Assembly (NCBI GenBank): GCA_030041275.1
Contig: JASHOE010000035.1
Coordinates: forward strand, 1 to 50,304
Direction of reading: 5' to 3'
Origin: Streptosporangiaceae bacterium
GTDB taxonomy: Bacteria > Actinomycetota > Actinomycetes > Streptosporangiales > Streptosporangiaceae
DNA: 50,304 bases
Shown here in pieces: positions 41,340 to 49,060 of the stretch. Below the pieces are notes generated by a model that was not told the DNA's origin, did not search any database, and saw only the letters and a program-made list of their open reading frames with translations. Position 1 is the stretch's first letter. Every line of letters starts with the position of its first letter. The translations under genes were made by a program, and so were the position numbers.

Positions 41340-41996
41340 GCTAGCGCCGCCGCGCGGCTTGGGCCTGCTCGCGCCCTGCTTCTGCGGGACATCCTGCACG
41401 AAGGCGCGGTGGCCTACGGACTCGTCTTTGCGGTGGCCGGCGTCGGCGGGGGTGTTGCAGCGCTCGTCACAAGACGCCTCGGCGCTCCCCGGCGCATCGT
41501 CACCGTGACCTGGGCGACATGGGGAGTAGGCTGCCTCGCCGTCCTCGGCCTGTCCGTTGCCCCGGACGTGGTTACCGTCGCGGCACTCCTCGCCCTCGCC
41601 CTCGCCATGCTGACGGTCGGCAACCTGCTGTGGAACACCATGATGCAAAAACTCGTGCCCGCACAGATCCTCGGCCGTGCTTCCTCGGTCGACTGGCTGT
41701 TGTCGCTGTGCCTGACGCCGCTCGGGGTCCTAGTCGGCGGAGCGCTGGCCACGTCTGTCGGCGTGCGCGAGGCCTTCCTCCTCGGCGGTGCGGTTGCCAC
41801 TGCAGCCAGCTTTGTCGCTGTCTCCCGCGCGTCCGCGAACCGGACCGCTCCGGCCTGTTCGGCCGCGAAGCGGATCGTTCTCCCGGGACGTCGCAGCCCA
41901 CACAGCCGCGAGCTAGGGGAACCGCGACGTGACCACTGCGAAACGCCGATCCGGAGAACGGCCAAGCGGTCAAACCGCGCCCAGGCCACCGCTTGA
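41340..41996 (+). pseudogene. MFS transporter remnant, C-terminal half
   Basis: Only the second half of a major-facilitator transporter is present. It begins in frame around LLRDILHEGAVAYGLVFAVA, then AALVTRRLGAPRRIVTVTWA, LLWNTMMQKLVPAQILGRAS and GVLVGGALATSVGVREAFLL. About 195 residues remain of an expected 400. The N-terminal six helices and a start region are missing; the first available start is GTG 41409. The break coincides with the truncated MerR gene and a direct repeat. Confidence 0.75.
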
Positions 41997-42735
41997 GCAG
42001 CGCTCAGCGGACTCATTCACTAGGTACCCGGCCTACCGCGAGAACATCACGGCAGCGGTAACCGAGAAGAGTCGCAGCACCCAGCCACTGGCATCGCCGA
42101 GATCCAGCGACGGTTCGCCGCCTGTCACTGGTTCCGCGCCCTGGGGTACTCAGTTGATGATCGACCAGCAGAGCTGGACCCCGATACACGAAGCCGGCCG
42201 TAGCGGTGCCAGCGGTGCGGTAAATGACCTCCAGCTCACCGCCTCTGAGGGCTGGGCTCCCTCCAGCAGCACGGGGCGGTGTCTTCACGGAGGGATCTTG
42301 GTGATCCGCCACCCGCGCCGTCCTCTCGATAGGCGCCAGCAGACGCCGAGCGCGATCACACGCAAGGGTGACGAAGGAATCACGTGTGACGCGTAGCGCC
42401 CTTGCGGGTGCCCGTGCTCGGCTTCAGGATCGGCCGCCGGGAGGAAGGCCTGCGTCGTTTGGTCGCACGTTCGGCTCGGAGCGCTGAGGCCTCAGCTGGT
42501 TCTGGCGGGCTGCGGAGGACTCGCGCGCCGACGCCGCCGTGGCCCGCCAGGGCCAAAGAGCGGCAGAGGCGCACGGCGCGCAGCGCTCTCCCGGAGAGCC
42601 AACCGGTTCGCTGAGTGCCGTGGTGCTTTCGAGTCAGGAGCACGTCTCGTACTTCACATCTCTGGTGCAGCGTGCATTCTGTGTCGGCGGCGCTCCGCGC
42701 GCCCTTGAAGACGTAGAGGAAGTTCTCACCAGTTT

Positions 42736-42837
42736 GACAACGTGTGTTGTCGGCAGCACTGACTGGAGGGTCTTCGCAGGTCAGAGGGCCGAGTGGCATG
42801 CCCACGTCGGTGATCATCGGTGACAACTTAGGTTGTC
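42736..42837. promoter_or_regulatory. Two palindromes GACAAC-N4-GTTGTC, 86 bp apart
   Basis: GACAACGTGTGTTGTC at 42736-42751 and GACAACTTAGGTTGTC at 42822-42837 have identical 6-bp arms and a 4-nt spacer. Both are preceded by T (TGACAAC). They look like two binding sites of one dimeric regulator, but no adjacent gene is supported. Confidence 0.6.
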
Positions 42838-42962
42838 GTGTCCCCGCCTGACGCTTTACACAAAGCCCGAGTCCGCTGGCCTGGGTCTCGGAATCGATCC
42901 CCTATCCGGAGCCCGCCTGATACCTCTGCTCTGCCACACTTAGCTCCCTCATGAAAGGGAGT

Positions 42963-43047
42963 GTCAAGGATCAGCCGAAGTAACTGTCAACCATCAGCCG
43001 GAACACCGTCAGGCATCAGCCGAAGCACAGATGTCGGGTATCAGCCG
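42963..43047. mobile_element. Orphan iterated repeats resembling an IS21-type end
   Basis: Four repeats of consensus GTCAnnnATCAGCCGnA start at 42963, 42986, 43008 and 43033, spaced 22-25 bp. Multiple short repeats at the tip are what IS21-family elements carry as transposase sites. No istA/istB gene is found beside them, so this is probably a solo end left by deletion. The assignment to IS21 rests on layout only. Confidence 0.55.
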
Positions 43048-43240
43048 CACTAATACATTTCGAACCGTGGGCCTAACGACCCACAACCCGAACCGCCCTC
43101 TCGTCATCGCGCAGGGTCCTGAGGTGCGGGTAAGAGCGGTGGCGCAACGCCGATGACCACCGGCCCCGCCTGGAGCCTTCGGTCCGACAGCGGAAGCTGG
43201 CCGGACGCCGGGTGTCGGACCTGGCTGCCATGCTCGGTCC

Positions 43241-43681
43241 GTGGCACGCACCCAGGCGGTCTACTACCGGGATCCGCGCGGCGCCCAACCGGTCGACGAG
43301 TTCATCCACGCGCTGCCACCCAGGCGCGCCGCGAAGATCGATGATTTCATCGAGGAACACCTTAACGGCAGGCTGCCACAAGATCCGCCCCCGCCGTTCC
43401 CGGTCACTTCGCAACTCGACGGCGAATTGCGCGAACTGCGCGTCCGGTTCGCCAATACTCGTTACCGCATTCTCTACCAGCGCTCGGAGAACCTCGTGGT
43501 GCTGCTGCACGCAATCGAGAAGGACACCGGCGCTGTACCCCGGTTCGACATCGAGCTTGCCAGTCAGCGGATGGCGGACTTCAAGAGCCGGATGAACGCC
43601 TGGCGGCGCAGACCGCCGCGAGCGGCTGGCCGCGACGCCCCAGCCAGCCGCCCGCTACCGTCCACTTATCAAGATGGATAA
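43241..43681 (+). CDS. HigB/RelE-type toxin (phage Gp49-like)
   Basis: 146 aa. RelE-superfamily mRNA interferase of the phage-derived HigB group: VYYRDPRGAQPVDEFIHALP, then PVTSQLDGELRELRVRFANT, then RYRILYQRSENLVVLLHAIE. Basic residues in the middle and an aromatic near RYRILYQ fit the RelE active-site region. The GTG at 43241 is the probable start. It precedes the antitoxin, toxin first, as in higBA operons, and overlaps it by 8 nt. Confidence 0.9.
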   Translation: MARTQAVYYRDPRGAQPVDEFIHALPPRRAAKIDDFIEEHLNGRLPQDPPPPFPVTSQLDGELRELRVRFANTRYRILYQRSENLVVLLHAIEKDTGAVPRFDIELASQRMADFKSRMNAWRRRPPRAAGRDAPASRPLPSTYQDG

Positions 43682-44081
43682 ACTAGTGACCATGAACGAG
43701 CCAGGCACCAGTGTCAGCCCCGAGGGCAAGTCCGCGGCCGAAGCAGCGGCGGGCCGCGCGCGCCGCAGCCACGAGTACCGGGCCGCGCGGGATGAGTACG
43801 CGGCGATCCGGCGACTCAGGCACAAGAACTGGATCGCCGCTCACATCCGGGAACGGCGTTACGAACTGGACCTGACCCAGCAGGAAGTCGCCGAAAGGGC
43901 CGGCACCTCGCACTCGTTCATCTCCAAGCTTGAAAGCGGCGAGCACATCCCGACCATCCCGGTACTCAAGCGCATCCTCGCCGTGCTCGACGAGCAGCTG
44001 CTCATCGGTATCGAGCGCACAACTCCCGGCGAGGAACACGAGCGCGAGATAGCCCCGGTACCCGAAGTCCTCAGCGCCTGA
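43674..44081 (+). CDS. XRE-type antitoxin (HigA-like)
   Basis: 135 aa (ATG 43674; a second ATG at 43692). The helix-turn-helix lies in the middle: IRERRYELDLTQQEVAERAG, then TSHSFISKLESGEHIPTIPV, then LKRILAVLDEQL. It should neutralise the HigB-type toxin and repress the operon. The N-terminal 55 residues are Ala/Arg-rich and may bind the toxin. Confidence 0.9.
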   Translation: MDKLVTMNEPGTSVSPEGKSAAEAAAGRARRSHEYRAARDEYAAIRRLRHKNWIAAHIRERRYELDLTQQEVAERAGTSHSFISKLESGEHIPTIPVLKRILAVLDEQLLIGIERTTPGEEHEREIAPVPEVLSA

Positions 44082-44342
44082 CCGAGGCGGTGCACATCGT
44101 TCCACGGCACCGTCGCCGGCGTCAGCCGGGCCCAGTGGGTATCTGACCGCAGCCGCCAGCTTGAGTGCGTCTCGGGCGGAGACCGAGGGGTGCATGTCTT
44201 CCGCGACTCGCCCGAGACCGTGACCGCCCTCACCCCCTGGTTCAGGGCGCTGGGTCTACAGTGCCTTGGCCGCTCGCGTATGGGCCCACGCCTGCTAGGC
44301 GTGTCACCCCTTTGGCCACGACGTGGTCGGCACAGGTCGGAG

Positions 44343-44763
44343 TCACGTTGAGCTTGGCTGCAATCCGCCTGTCGGCTGCGTGCCCTCGAGGGCAGCGTGT
44401 CTGCGCAGACCGGCGCCCCGAATCGGGACCATCCCGAACCTCGAGTAGTAGGTCAGCAACGGCTCGTCGCAAGCCAGGTCGATCGAGCAGAACTCGTCAG
44501 TGTCGAGGATGCGTCTCATCCGTGGCCCTGGTAGTCCGGCAGGACTTCCAGCCAGGGGATGAAGGCGGTCAGGACGCCGTCACTGATCGTGTTCACGAGC
44601 CCGGCGACCCGGCCGGATGAGTCGTCGATCGCCACGACGGCGCGGAAGCTCCCTCTCAGGGCGGCTAGGGCTGGCGGGCCGACGGGCATCGGGGCCAGCC
44701 GACAAAGAATCCCGCGAGCATGCTCTCGTCGATCAGTGAAAGATCTTCTGTGTAGCGAATCAT
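44343..44763 (-). pseudogene. Broken GNAT paralogue of the gene at 12129-12533
   Basis: Three minus-strand frames together spell a close relative of the intact GNAT. Frame A from the ATG at 44763 gives MIRYTEDLSLIDESMLAGFF, then VGWPR. Frame B gives LAALRGSFRAVVAIDDSSGR and SDGVLTAFIPWLEVLPDYQG before a stop. Frame C gives MRRILDTDEFCSIDLACDEP and YYSRFGMVPI. One frameshift lies after VGWP, and a second lesion removes the GIGGEL part of the acetyl-CoA loop. The protein cannot be functional as drawn. Confidence 0.85.
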
Positions 44764-44944
44764 CGACGAACCTTCCTGCATTGATGCGAGCGCAACACAC
44801 TATCGGCCGCGCTTGTCAGCCGTGTGTGGCTGAGACGGCGGGTAGGGGTCTTGCGACTGAGGACTGGAAGCGGCGCGGCAAGCTGAACATTGCGGGTTTC
44901 GTGATCAGCGTGAGAGGGTCTCAGGCCGCGCGGCGGGGGGTGGC

Positions 44945-44956
44945 TACCCTGACTTC
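44945..44956 (+). promoter_or_regulatory. Leaderless -10 element of the O-methyltransferase gene
   Basis: TACCCT (44945-44950), six bases and then ATG at 44957: the TANNNT-N6-start layout typical of leaderless actinobacterial genes. The -35 is not clear. Confidence 0.55.
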
Positions 44957-45631
44957 ATGCCTAGTTCTCTCATAGCGCCCAGGGTGGACGCGGTGCTCGG
45001 CCGACTGTTCGCACAGGCTGACCGTGCCGACGAGCTGGCGTCGGCGCTTCCGGAGTTCCGTGCGCTGCCGACCCGCGCGGCGCGACTGCAGCTGACCGCC
45101 CGGGAGCGCGCCGAATTGCTCCAGGACGTCTACATGCCGGTCTCACCTGAAGCCGGCCGGCTGCTGTATGCGCTGGTCCGGGCGTGCCGCCCAGAGATCG
45201 TGGTGGAGTTCGGCACCTCGTTCGGCATCTCCACCATCCACCTGGCCGCGGCGGTCGCCGACAATGGCACCGGGCGCGTGATCACTACCGAGCTGAGCCA
45301 CCGGAAGGCCGCCGCTGCCAGCGAGAATCTGAAGCAGGCCGGCCTGGCCGGGGTGGTGACCATCCTGGAAGGCGACGCGCTGGAGACGCTGGCGGGCTTG
45401 ACCGGGCCTGTCGGTCTGGTGCTGCTGGACGGCTGGAAGGACTTGTACCTGCCGGTGCTGCGGCTGCTGCAGCCCATGCTCACGCCTGGCGCCCTGGTTG
45501 TTGCAGACGACAGCAGCTTCGAGAGCGTGACTGACTACCTCGCCTACGTTCGGGATCCTGGCAACGGGTTCGTGAGCGTGGAGTTCCCGATCGAGGACGG
45601 CATCGAGGTTAGCTCCTGGACCGCCCCGTAA
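44957..45631 (+). CDS. O-methyltransferase family protein (SAM-dependent)
   Basis: 224 aa. Class I methyltransferase close to the O-methyltransferase family 3/Methyltransf_24 group: MPVSPEAGRLLYALVRACRP, then motif I IVVEFGTSFGISTIHLAAAV, then RVITTELSHRKAAAASENLK, motif IV VGLVLLDGWKDLYLPVLRLL and GALVVADDSSF. The acidic LLDGWK and VADDSS match metal-dependent O-methyltransferases such as the catechol type. The acceptor is unknown. Confidence 0.88.
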   Translation: MPSSLIAPRVDAVLGRLFAQADRADELASALPEFRALPTRAARLQLTARERAELLQDVYMPVSPEAGRLLYALVRACRPEIVVEFGTSFGISTIHLAAAVADNGTGRVITTELSHRKAAAASENLKQAGLAGVVTILEGDALETLAGLTGPVGLVLLDGWKDLYLPVLRLLQPMLTPGALVVADDSSFESVTDYLAYVRDPGNGFVSVEFPIEDGIEVSSWTAP

Positions 45632-45789
45632 CTCCAGGCGTCACATTCGGATCCGACTTACATGTACCTGCTATGCGCCTCCGATGTACCTGCCGTGTTC
45701 CTTGCGTATACCGGCAGCTAAGGCGCGAGCGCGGATGCCGCGTAGGTTGGCCATGCTGGGCAGTGCCATCTGCAGTCACCGGTCAGGCG

Positions 45790-46387
45790 GCACTGGACGA
45801 CTCGTCGCGCACGCCCGGCGCCGTACCTAGCCGACGTGCTCTGGCTGGCCAGGGAGCCAGCTGCGCGGCCTTGCCCTGATGGTCGCGGCCTTGAGCCTGT
45901 TCGGCTGGATGCCCGAAGCAGTGCTCGTGCTCTACACCAGGCAAGACCTGCACGCCTCTAGCGCCGCGTTCGGCGGCCTGCTCGCCGCGACCTCCGTCGG
46001 CGCGATCGTGGGCGGGCTGTTCTCAGCCCGGCTGATCGCATGGCTCGGCATAACCCGGACACTCGCGCCGTCCCCCTGCTCGCCTACGCGGCCATGATGG
46101 TGCCGCCAGCCTTCCTGTCCAGCCTGTACCCGGTCGCGCTGGTCTGCCTCCTGTAGGGAATACCCGTGCTCATATTCACCGTTGCCGCCGCGGCGGCCCG
46201 GCAGACACTGATACCGGCCAGCCTGATGGCGCGAGTGACGTCGGTCTTCTACCTGGCCCGGAGCCGGGACAGCGCCACTCGGGCTACTCGCCGGCGGACC
46301 ACCTTCATCGTCGGCGGAACAGGCCTGGCCACGTCCGTCATCCTGCTGAGCAGGACAGTCAACGGAATCGACCTGCGAATGCGCTAA
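45790..46387 (+). pseudogene. MFS transporter pseudogene with several lesions
   Basis: Fragments in different frames spell one MFS half: APYLADVLWLAREPAAR, then (frameshift near 45870) MVAALSLFGWMPEAVLVLYT and LLAATSVGAIVGGLFSARLI, then (frameshift near 46070) VPLLAYAAMMVPPAFLSSLY, a TAG stop at 46154-46156 in frame, and IFTVAAAAARQTLIPASLMA with ARVTSVFYLARS. It is a decayed transporter related to macrolide/multidrug MFS proteins. Confidence 0.8.
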
Positions 46388-47023
46388 TGATCATCGCAGA
46401 CCCGGTCCGTACCACGGCCTAGTCGGCCGAGCTTGCCAGCCGCGGGGCGTCGCCGGTCACTCGGTGCAGCTGTCATATGCCGTGCACGCCCCGCGGCGCG
46501 TCCGGGCCGTCCAGGGAGATGTCGGCGCGCATTCCGATACGCCCCTGCAGTCCGGGGACCGTTGCAGTTTCCTGTTGAGACCGGTAACCCCTGCCGCGTC
46601 TGGCGTCTTGGCAGTGGCCGGTCCGGGCCTTCCGGTGGGCCCCCAGACTGATAGCCCCTGGTGGTGTATCGACGATCGATGCGGCGCGGCGGGCGCGCGG
46701 GTAGCGGATGACGGGAGGCCGCTGGTGCGGAGCTGTGCCCTGCCGCGCAGCCCGCTGCCGGGCCCGTGTGGCGCACAGCGGGAACGTCGCGCGCTTTCAC
46801 CGGCACTGCGAGCGCATGCCGCTGGCCGGGCGGTGCAGCGGACACCGGGCGGCTGTGCGCCGCGTGTGATGTCACCGGCGACGCAGCCCGCAAGCCGCCT
46901 TCTTGCCGCCGTCAAAGCAGCGCCCCGGACTCGGACTTTCACTAGTGTCAGCGAGCCGGGCGGCACGGGGCGCTCACCGCCATGCCGCCGCCACGACACC
47001 CAGCTAGTCGCCGACCGTCGCTC
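46388..47023. other. Region without supported gene upstream of the recombinase
   Basis: About 640 bp between the MFS pseudogene and the recombinase. Long frames are open on both strands (plus 46464-47057, minus 46457 leftwards into the recombinase), but their composition is that of shadow frames in GC-rich DNA and I recognise no domain. One element boundary may lie here. Confidence 0.5.
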
Positions 47024-47236
47024 GTGCGCGTGGAGCTGGTCGCCACCACGCCGATGAGCCGCCAGCAGGCCGTCGCCGGGCTCGCCGTGCTGATCGCCGT
47101 CTGGCAGCAAGGGCTTGCAGCCGAGCCCGACGGGACCCGGCCAGCCCGCTTCCCCTCCCAGTCTCAGGCGGGCGACACTGACCACGCCGCAGCACCCGCG
47201 CGACCGCCGACCACCGCCAGGACACAAAGGCACGCC
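47024..47236 (+). CDS. Possible small reading frame fused in frame to the recombinase
   Basis: From the GTG at 47024 the frame reads VRVELVATTPMSRQQAVAGL, then AVLIAVWQQGLA, and continues with no stop into the recombinase at 47237. Actinobacterial large serine recombinases are often preceded by a small protein of this look (ATTPMS, then LAxLIxxWQ), normally in a separate frame or with its own stop. Here it would add about 71 residues. Whether it is a leader, a separate protein or a fusion is open. Confidence 0.4.
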
Positions 47237-48868
47237 ATGACCCGCGCACCGGCCCCGCAGCCTGAGACGGCTGACCGAGGGGGTGAGGTGCGGGTCGGTG
47301 TGTACGTGCGCCGGTCCACCGACGACGAGCACCAGCCCTACTCCATCGAAGCCCAGGACGCGCGGCTCACTTCCTACATCGGCTCCCAGCCCGGCTGGCG
47401 GCAGGCCGCCCGGTTTGCTGACGACGCCTCCGGTGCCAGCACTGCCCGGACAGGTCTGCAGCGCGCCCTCGCCGCCGCGAGGGCCGGGCTGTTTGATGTG
47501 CTGCTGGTCTACCGGGTCGACCGGCTCACCCGCAGCCTCCGCGATCTGGTCACCCTGCTCGACGAACTCGATCACGCCGGGGTGGTGTTCCGGTCGGCCA
47601 CCGAGCCGTTCGACACTGCCACCGCGATGGGCCGGATGCTGGTGCAGATGCTCGGCATGTTCGCCCAGTTCGAACGCGACACCATCATCGACCGGGTCAT
47701 CGCCGGGATGGAACGCAAAGCCGCCGCCGGCAAGTGGAAGGGCGGCCGCCGCCCCTACGGCTACCAGGTCGAACCCGCCACCAGCAGGCTGGTAGCAGAT
47801 GCGGGCGAGTCCGCGGTCGTCCGGCTCGCCTTCGATCTGTACACGCGCGATCGGCTCGGCGGAAAAGCCATTGCCAGCACCCTGAACGACCGCGGCCACT
47901 GCACCACCACCGGCGGGCCCTGGTCGGCCCACCAGGTCGTGCGACTGCTGTCCAACCGCATCTACCTCGGCGAGCTGACCTTCCGCCACATCACCGCCAC
48001 CGGCTCCCACCAGCCGATCATCGACGAACCGCTGTTCCTGGCGGCGCACCAGATCCTGGCCGCGCGCGGCCAGGACCACTCCAAGCGCGCCGCGAACGGC
48101 TCCGACTATCTGCTCACCGGGCTGATGCGCTGCCCGTCCTGCGGCAAGGCGATGATCGGCACCCGCGCGCACGGCCGCAGCCGCGTCTACCGGTACTACA
48201 CCTGCTTCACCCGCGCCCGGTATGACGCCGCGCGCTGCAACGCGAGTCGCCTGGACGCCGACGTCGTCGAGCACGCGGTCATCACCGCGCTGGCCGGCTT
48301 CTACCGCGACCAGCACAACCTGATCACCGACGCCATCACGGCGGCGCAGGCCAGCCACGCCGCAACAAAAGAAGGTCACCGAGCCGAGCTAGCCGCCGCC
48401 CAGCACGAACTAGCCAGGGCGGGCGCGGCCATCGACCGGTACCTGACCGCGTTCGAAAACGGCAACCTCGACCCCGAAGGCCTCGCTGGCCGACTCGCTC
48501 AGCTCAAAGCCCGGTCACAACAGCTGCGCGCCCGCCGCGACCAACTCGCCGACCAGGTCGCCGCGCTGCCCGCCGCGCCGCCTCCCGCCGCCTTGCGGCA
48601 GGTCGCCGATCGCATCGCCGACATCGTCGCGTCCGGCAGCCACATCAAGCGCAAGGCCCTCATTGATGCACTCATCGCCAGCATCAAGATCACCGGCCCC
48701 GGCCGGATAGTCCCGGTCTTCCGCATCCCTCAGCCGCCAAGTGCTGGCCAGCCTGAGACTTCGGCTGGCCAGCCAGGTACGTGCCTCGCGACCGCAGAAG
48801 ACCCGGTTCGCGCAATGACCAATTTGGTGGGGCGGGTGGGGCTCGAACCCACGACCGGCGGATTATGA
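47237..48868 (+). CDS. Large serine recombinase (integrase-type)
   Basis: 543 aa from the ATG at 47237. N-terminal resolvase domain with catalytic Ser27 (VRVGVYVRRSTDDEHQPYSI), then LLVYRVDRLTRSLRDLVTLL and MLGMFAQFERDTIIDRVIAG. The recombinase domain follows (GGRRPYGYQV, then GKAIASTLNDRGHCTTTGGP), then a zinc ribbon (MRCPSCGKAMIGT, then YYTCFTRARYDAARC) and a coiled coil. It cuts and joins attachment sites. The last residues (VGRVGLEPTTGGL) are antisense to a tRNA 3' half. The frame is open upstream to 46982, in frame with a conserved-looking small reading frame from the GTG at 47024. Confidence 0.92.
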   Translation: MTRAPAPQPETADRGGEVRVGVYVRRSTDDEHQPYSIEAQDARLTSYIGSQPGWRQAARFADDASGASTARTGLQRALAAARAGLFDVLLVYRVDRLTRSLRDLVTLLDELDHAGVVFRSATEPFDTATAMGRMLVQMLGMFAQFERDTIIDRVIAGMERKAAAGKWKGGRRPYGYQVEPATSRLVADAGESAVVRLAFDLYTRDRLGGKAIASTLNDRGHCTTTGGPWSAHQVVRLLSNRIYLGELTFRHITATGSHQPIIDEPLFLAAHQILAARGQDHSKRAANGSDYLLTGLMRCPSCGKAMIGTRAHGRSRVYRYYTCFTRARYDAARCNASRLDADVVEHAVITALAGFYRDQHNLITDAITAAQASHAATKEGHRAELAAAQHELARAGAAIDRYLTAFENGNLDPEGLAGRLAQLKARSQQLRARRDQLADQVAALPAAPPPAALRQVADRIADIVASGSHIKRKALIDALIASIKITGPGRIVPVFRIPQPPSAGQPETSAGQPGTCLATAEDPVRAMTNLVGRVGLEPTTGGL

Positions 48869-48872
48869 GTCC
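48825..48872 (-). tRNA. 3' half of a tRNA with CAT anticodon (partial; attachment-site-like)
   Basis: Reading the minus strand: GGACTCATAATCC (anticodon loop with CAT at 48867-48865), a T-arm GTGGG-TTCGAGC-CCCAC, an acceptor strand CCGCCCC, discriminator A and an encoded CCA at 48827-48825. The 5' half is absent: no GGGGCGG acceptor strand or D-arm follows to the right. So it is not a working gene but a tRNA-Met or tRNA-Ile2 fragment, as expected for one side of an integration site. It overlaps the last codons of the recombinase. Confidence 0.85.
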
Positions 48873-49060
48873 AGCCCACCAGCAGCCCTCATTGGGTCTT
48901 CTGACCTGCGCAGACACCAAACTTCGCGATCATGGTGGTCGCCGTCTAGGCACGCATTTGGCATGATCTTGAACGTGCTGCCCGCCCATCAGATTGATGG
49001 CGCCCGGCGGACGCGAAGGGGTGCTGGCTAAACGTGAGAGACATCCCAGGAGTTTGAATG
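48873..49060. other. Junction between tRNA fragment and IS110-type gene
   Basis: About 190 bp. A bulged inverted repeat CGCCCATCA-GAT-TGATGGCG lies at 48983-49002 downstream of the transposase stop. It may be part of the element's right-end noncoding region. No gene supported. Confidence 0.45.

Larger units (their letters stand above)
41997..43240. other. 1.2-kb region without supported gene
   Basis: Open frames here (for example minus-strand 42380-42826 and 42013-42312) have no recognisable domain and unconvincing composition. The stretch holds two identical-arm palindromes (42736-42751 and 42822-42837), a CTCCCTC/GAAAGGGAG hairpin near 42943-42961, four iterated IS-end-like repeats (42963-43047) and a GTGGG/CCCAC inverted repeat (43067-43084). 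It looks like debris of mobile elements. Confidence 0.6.

Noticed and set aside
42380..42826. 148-codon minus-strand frame in the element-debris region
   Set aside because: No recognisable domain, Arg-rich C-terminal half and no ribosome-binding site; it also spans both palindromes.
42963..43047. Four short repeats considered as a CRISPR array or iterons of an origin
   Set aside because: The repeats are about 17 bp with only 5-8 bp between them, too short for CRISPR, and no replication gene is near; an IS end fits better.
46457..48379. 640-codon open frame on the minus strand across the recombinase
   Set aside because: It is antisense to the recombinase, has composition typical of GC-rich shadow frames and contains no domain; the plus strand has all recombinase motifs.
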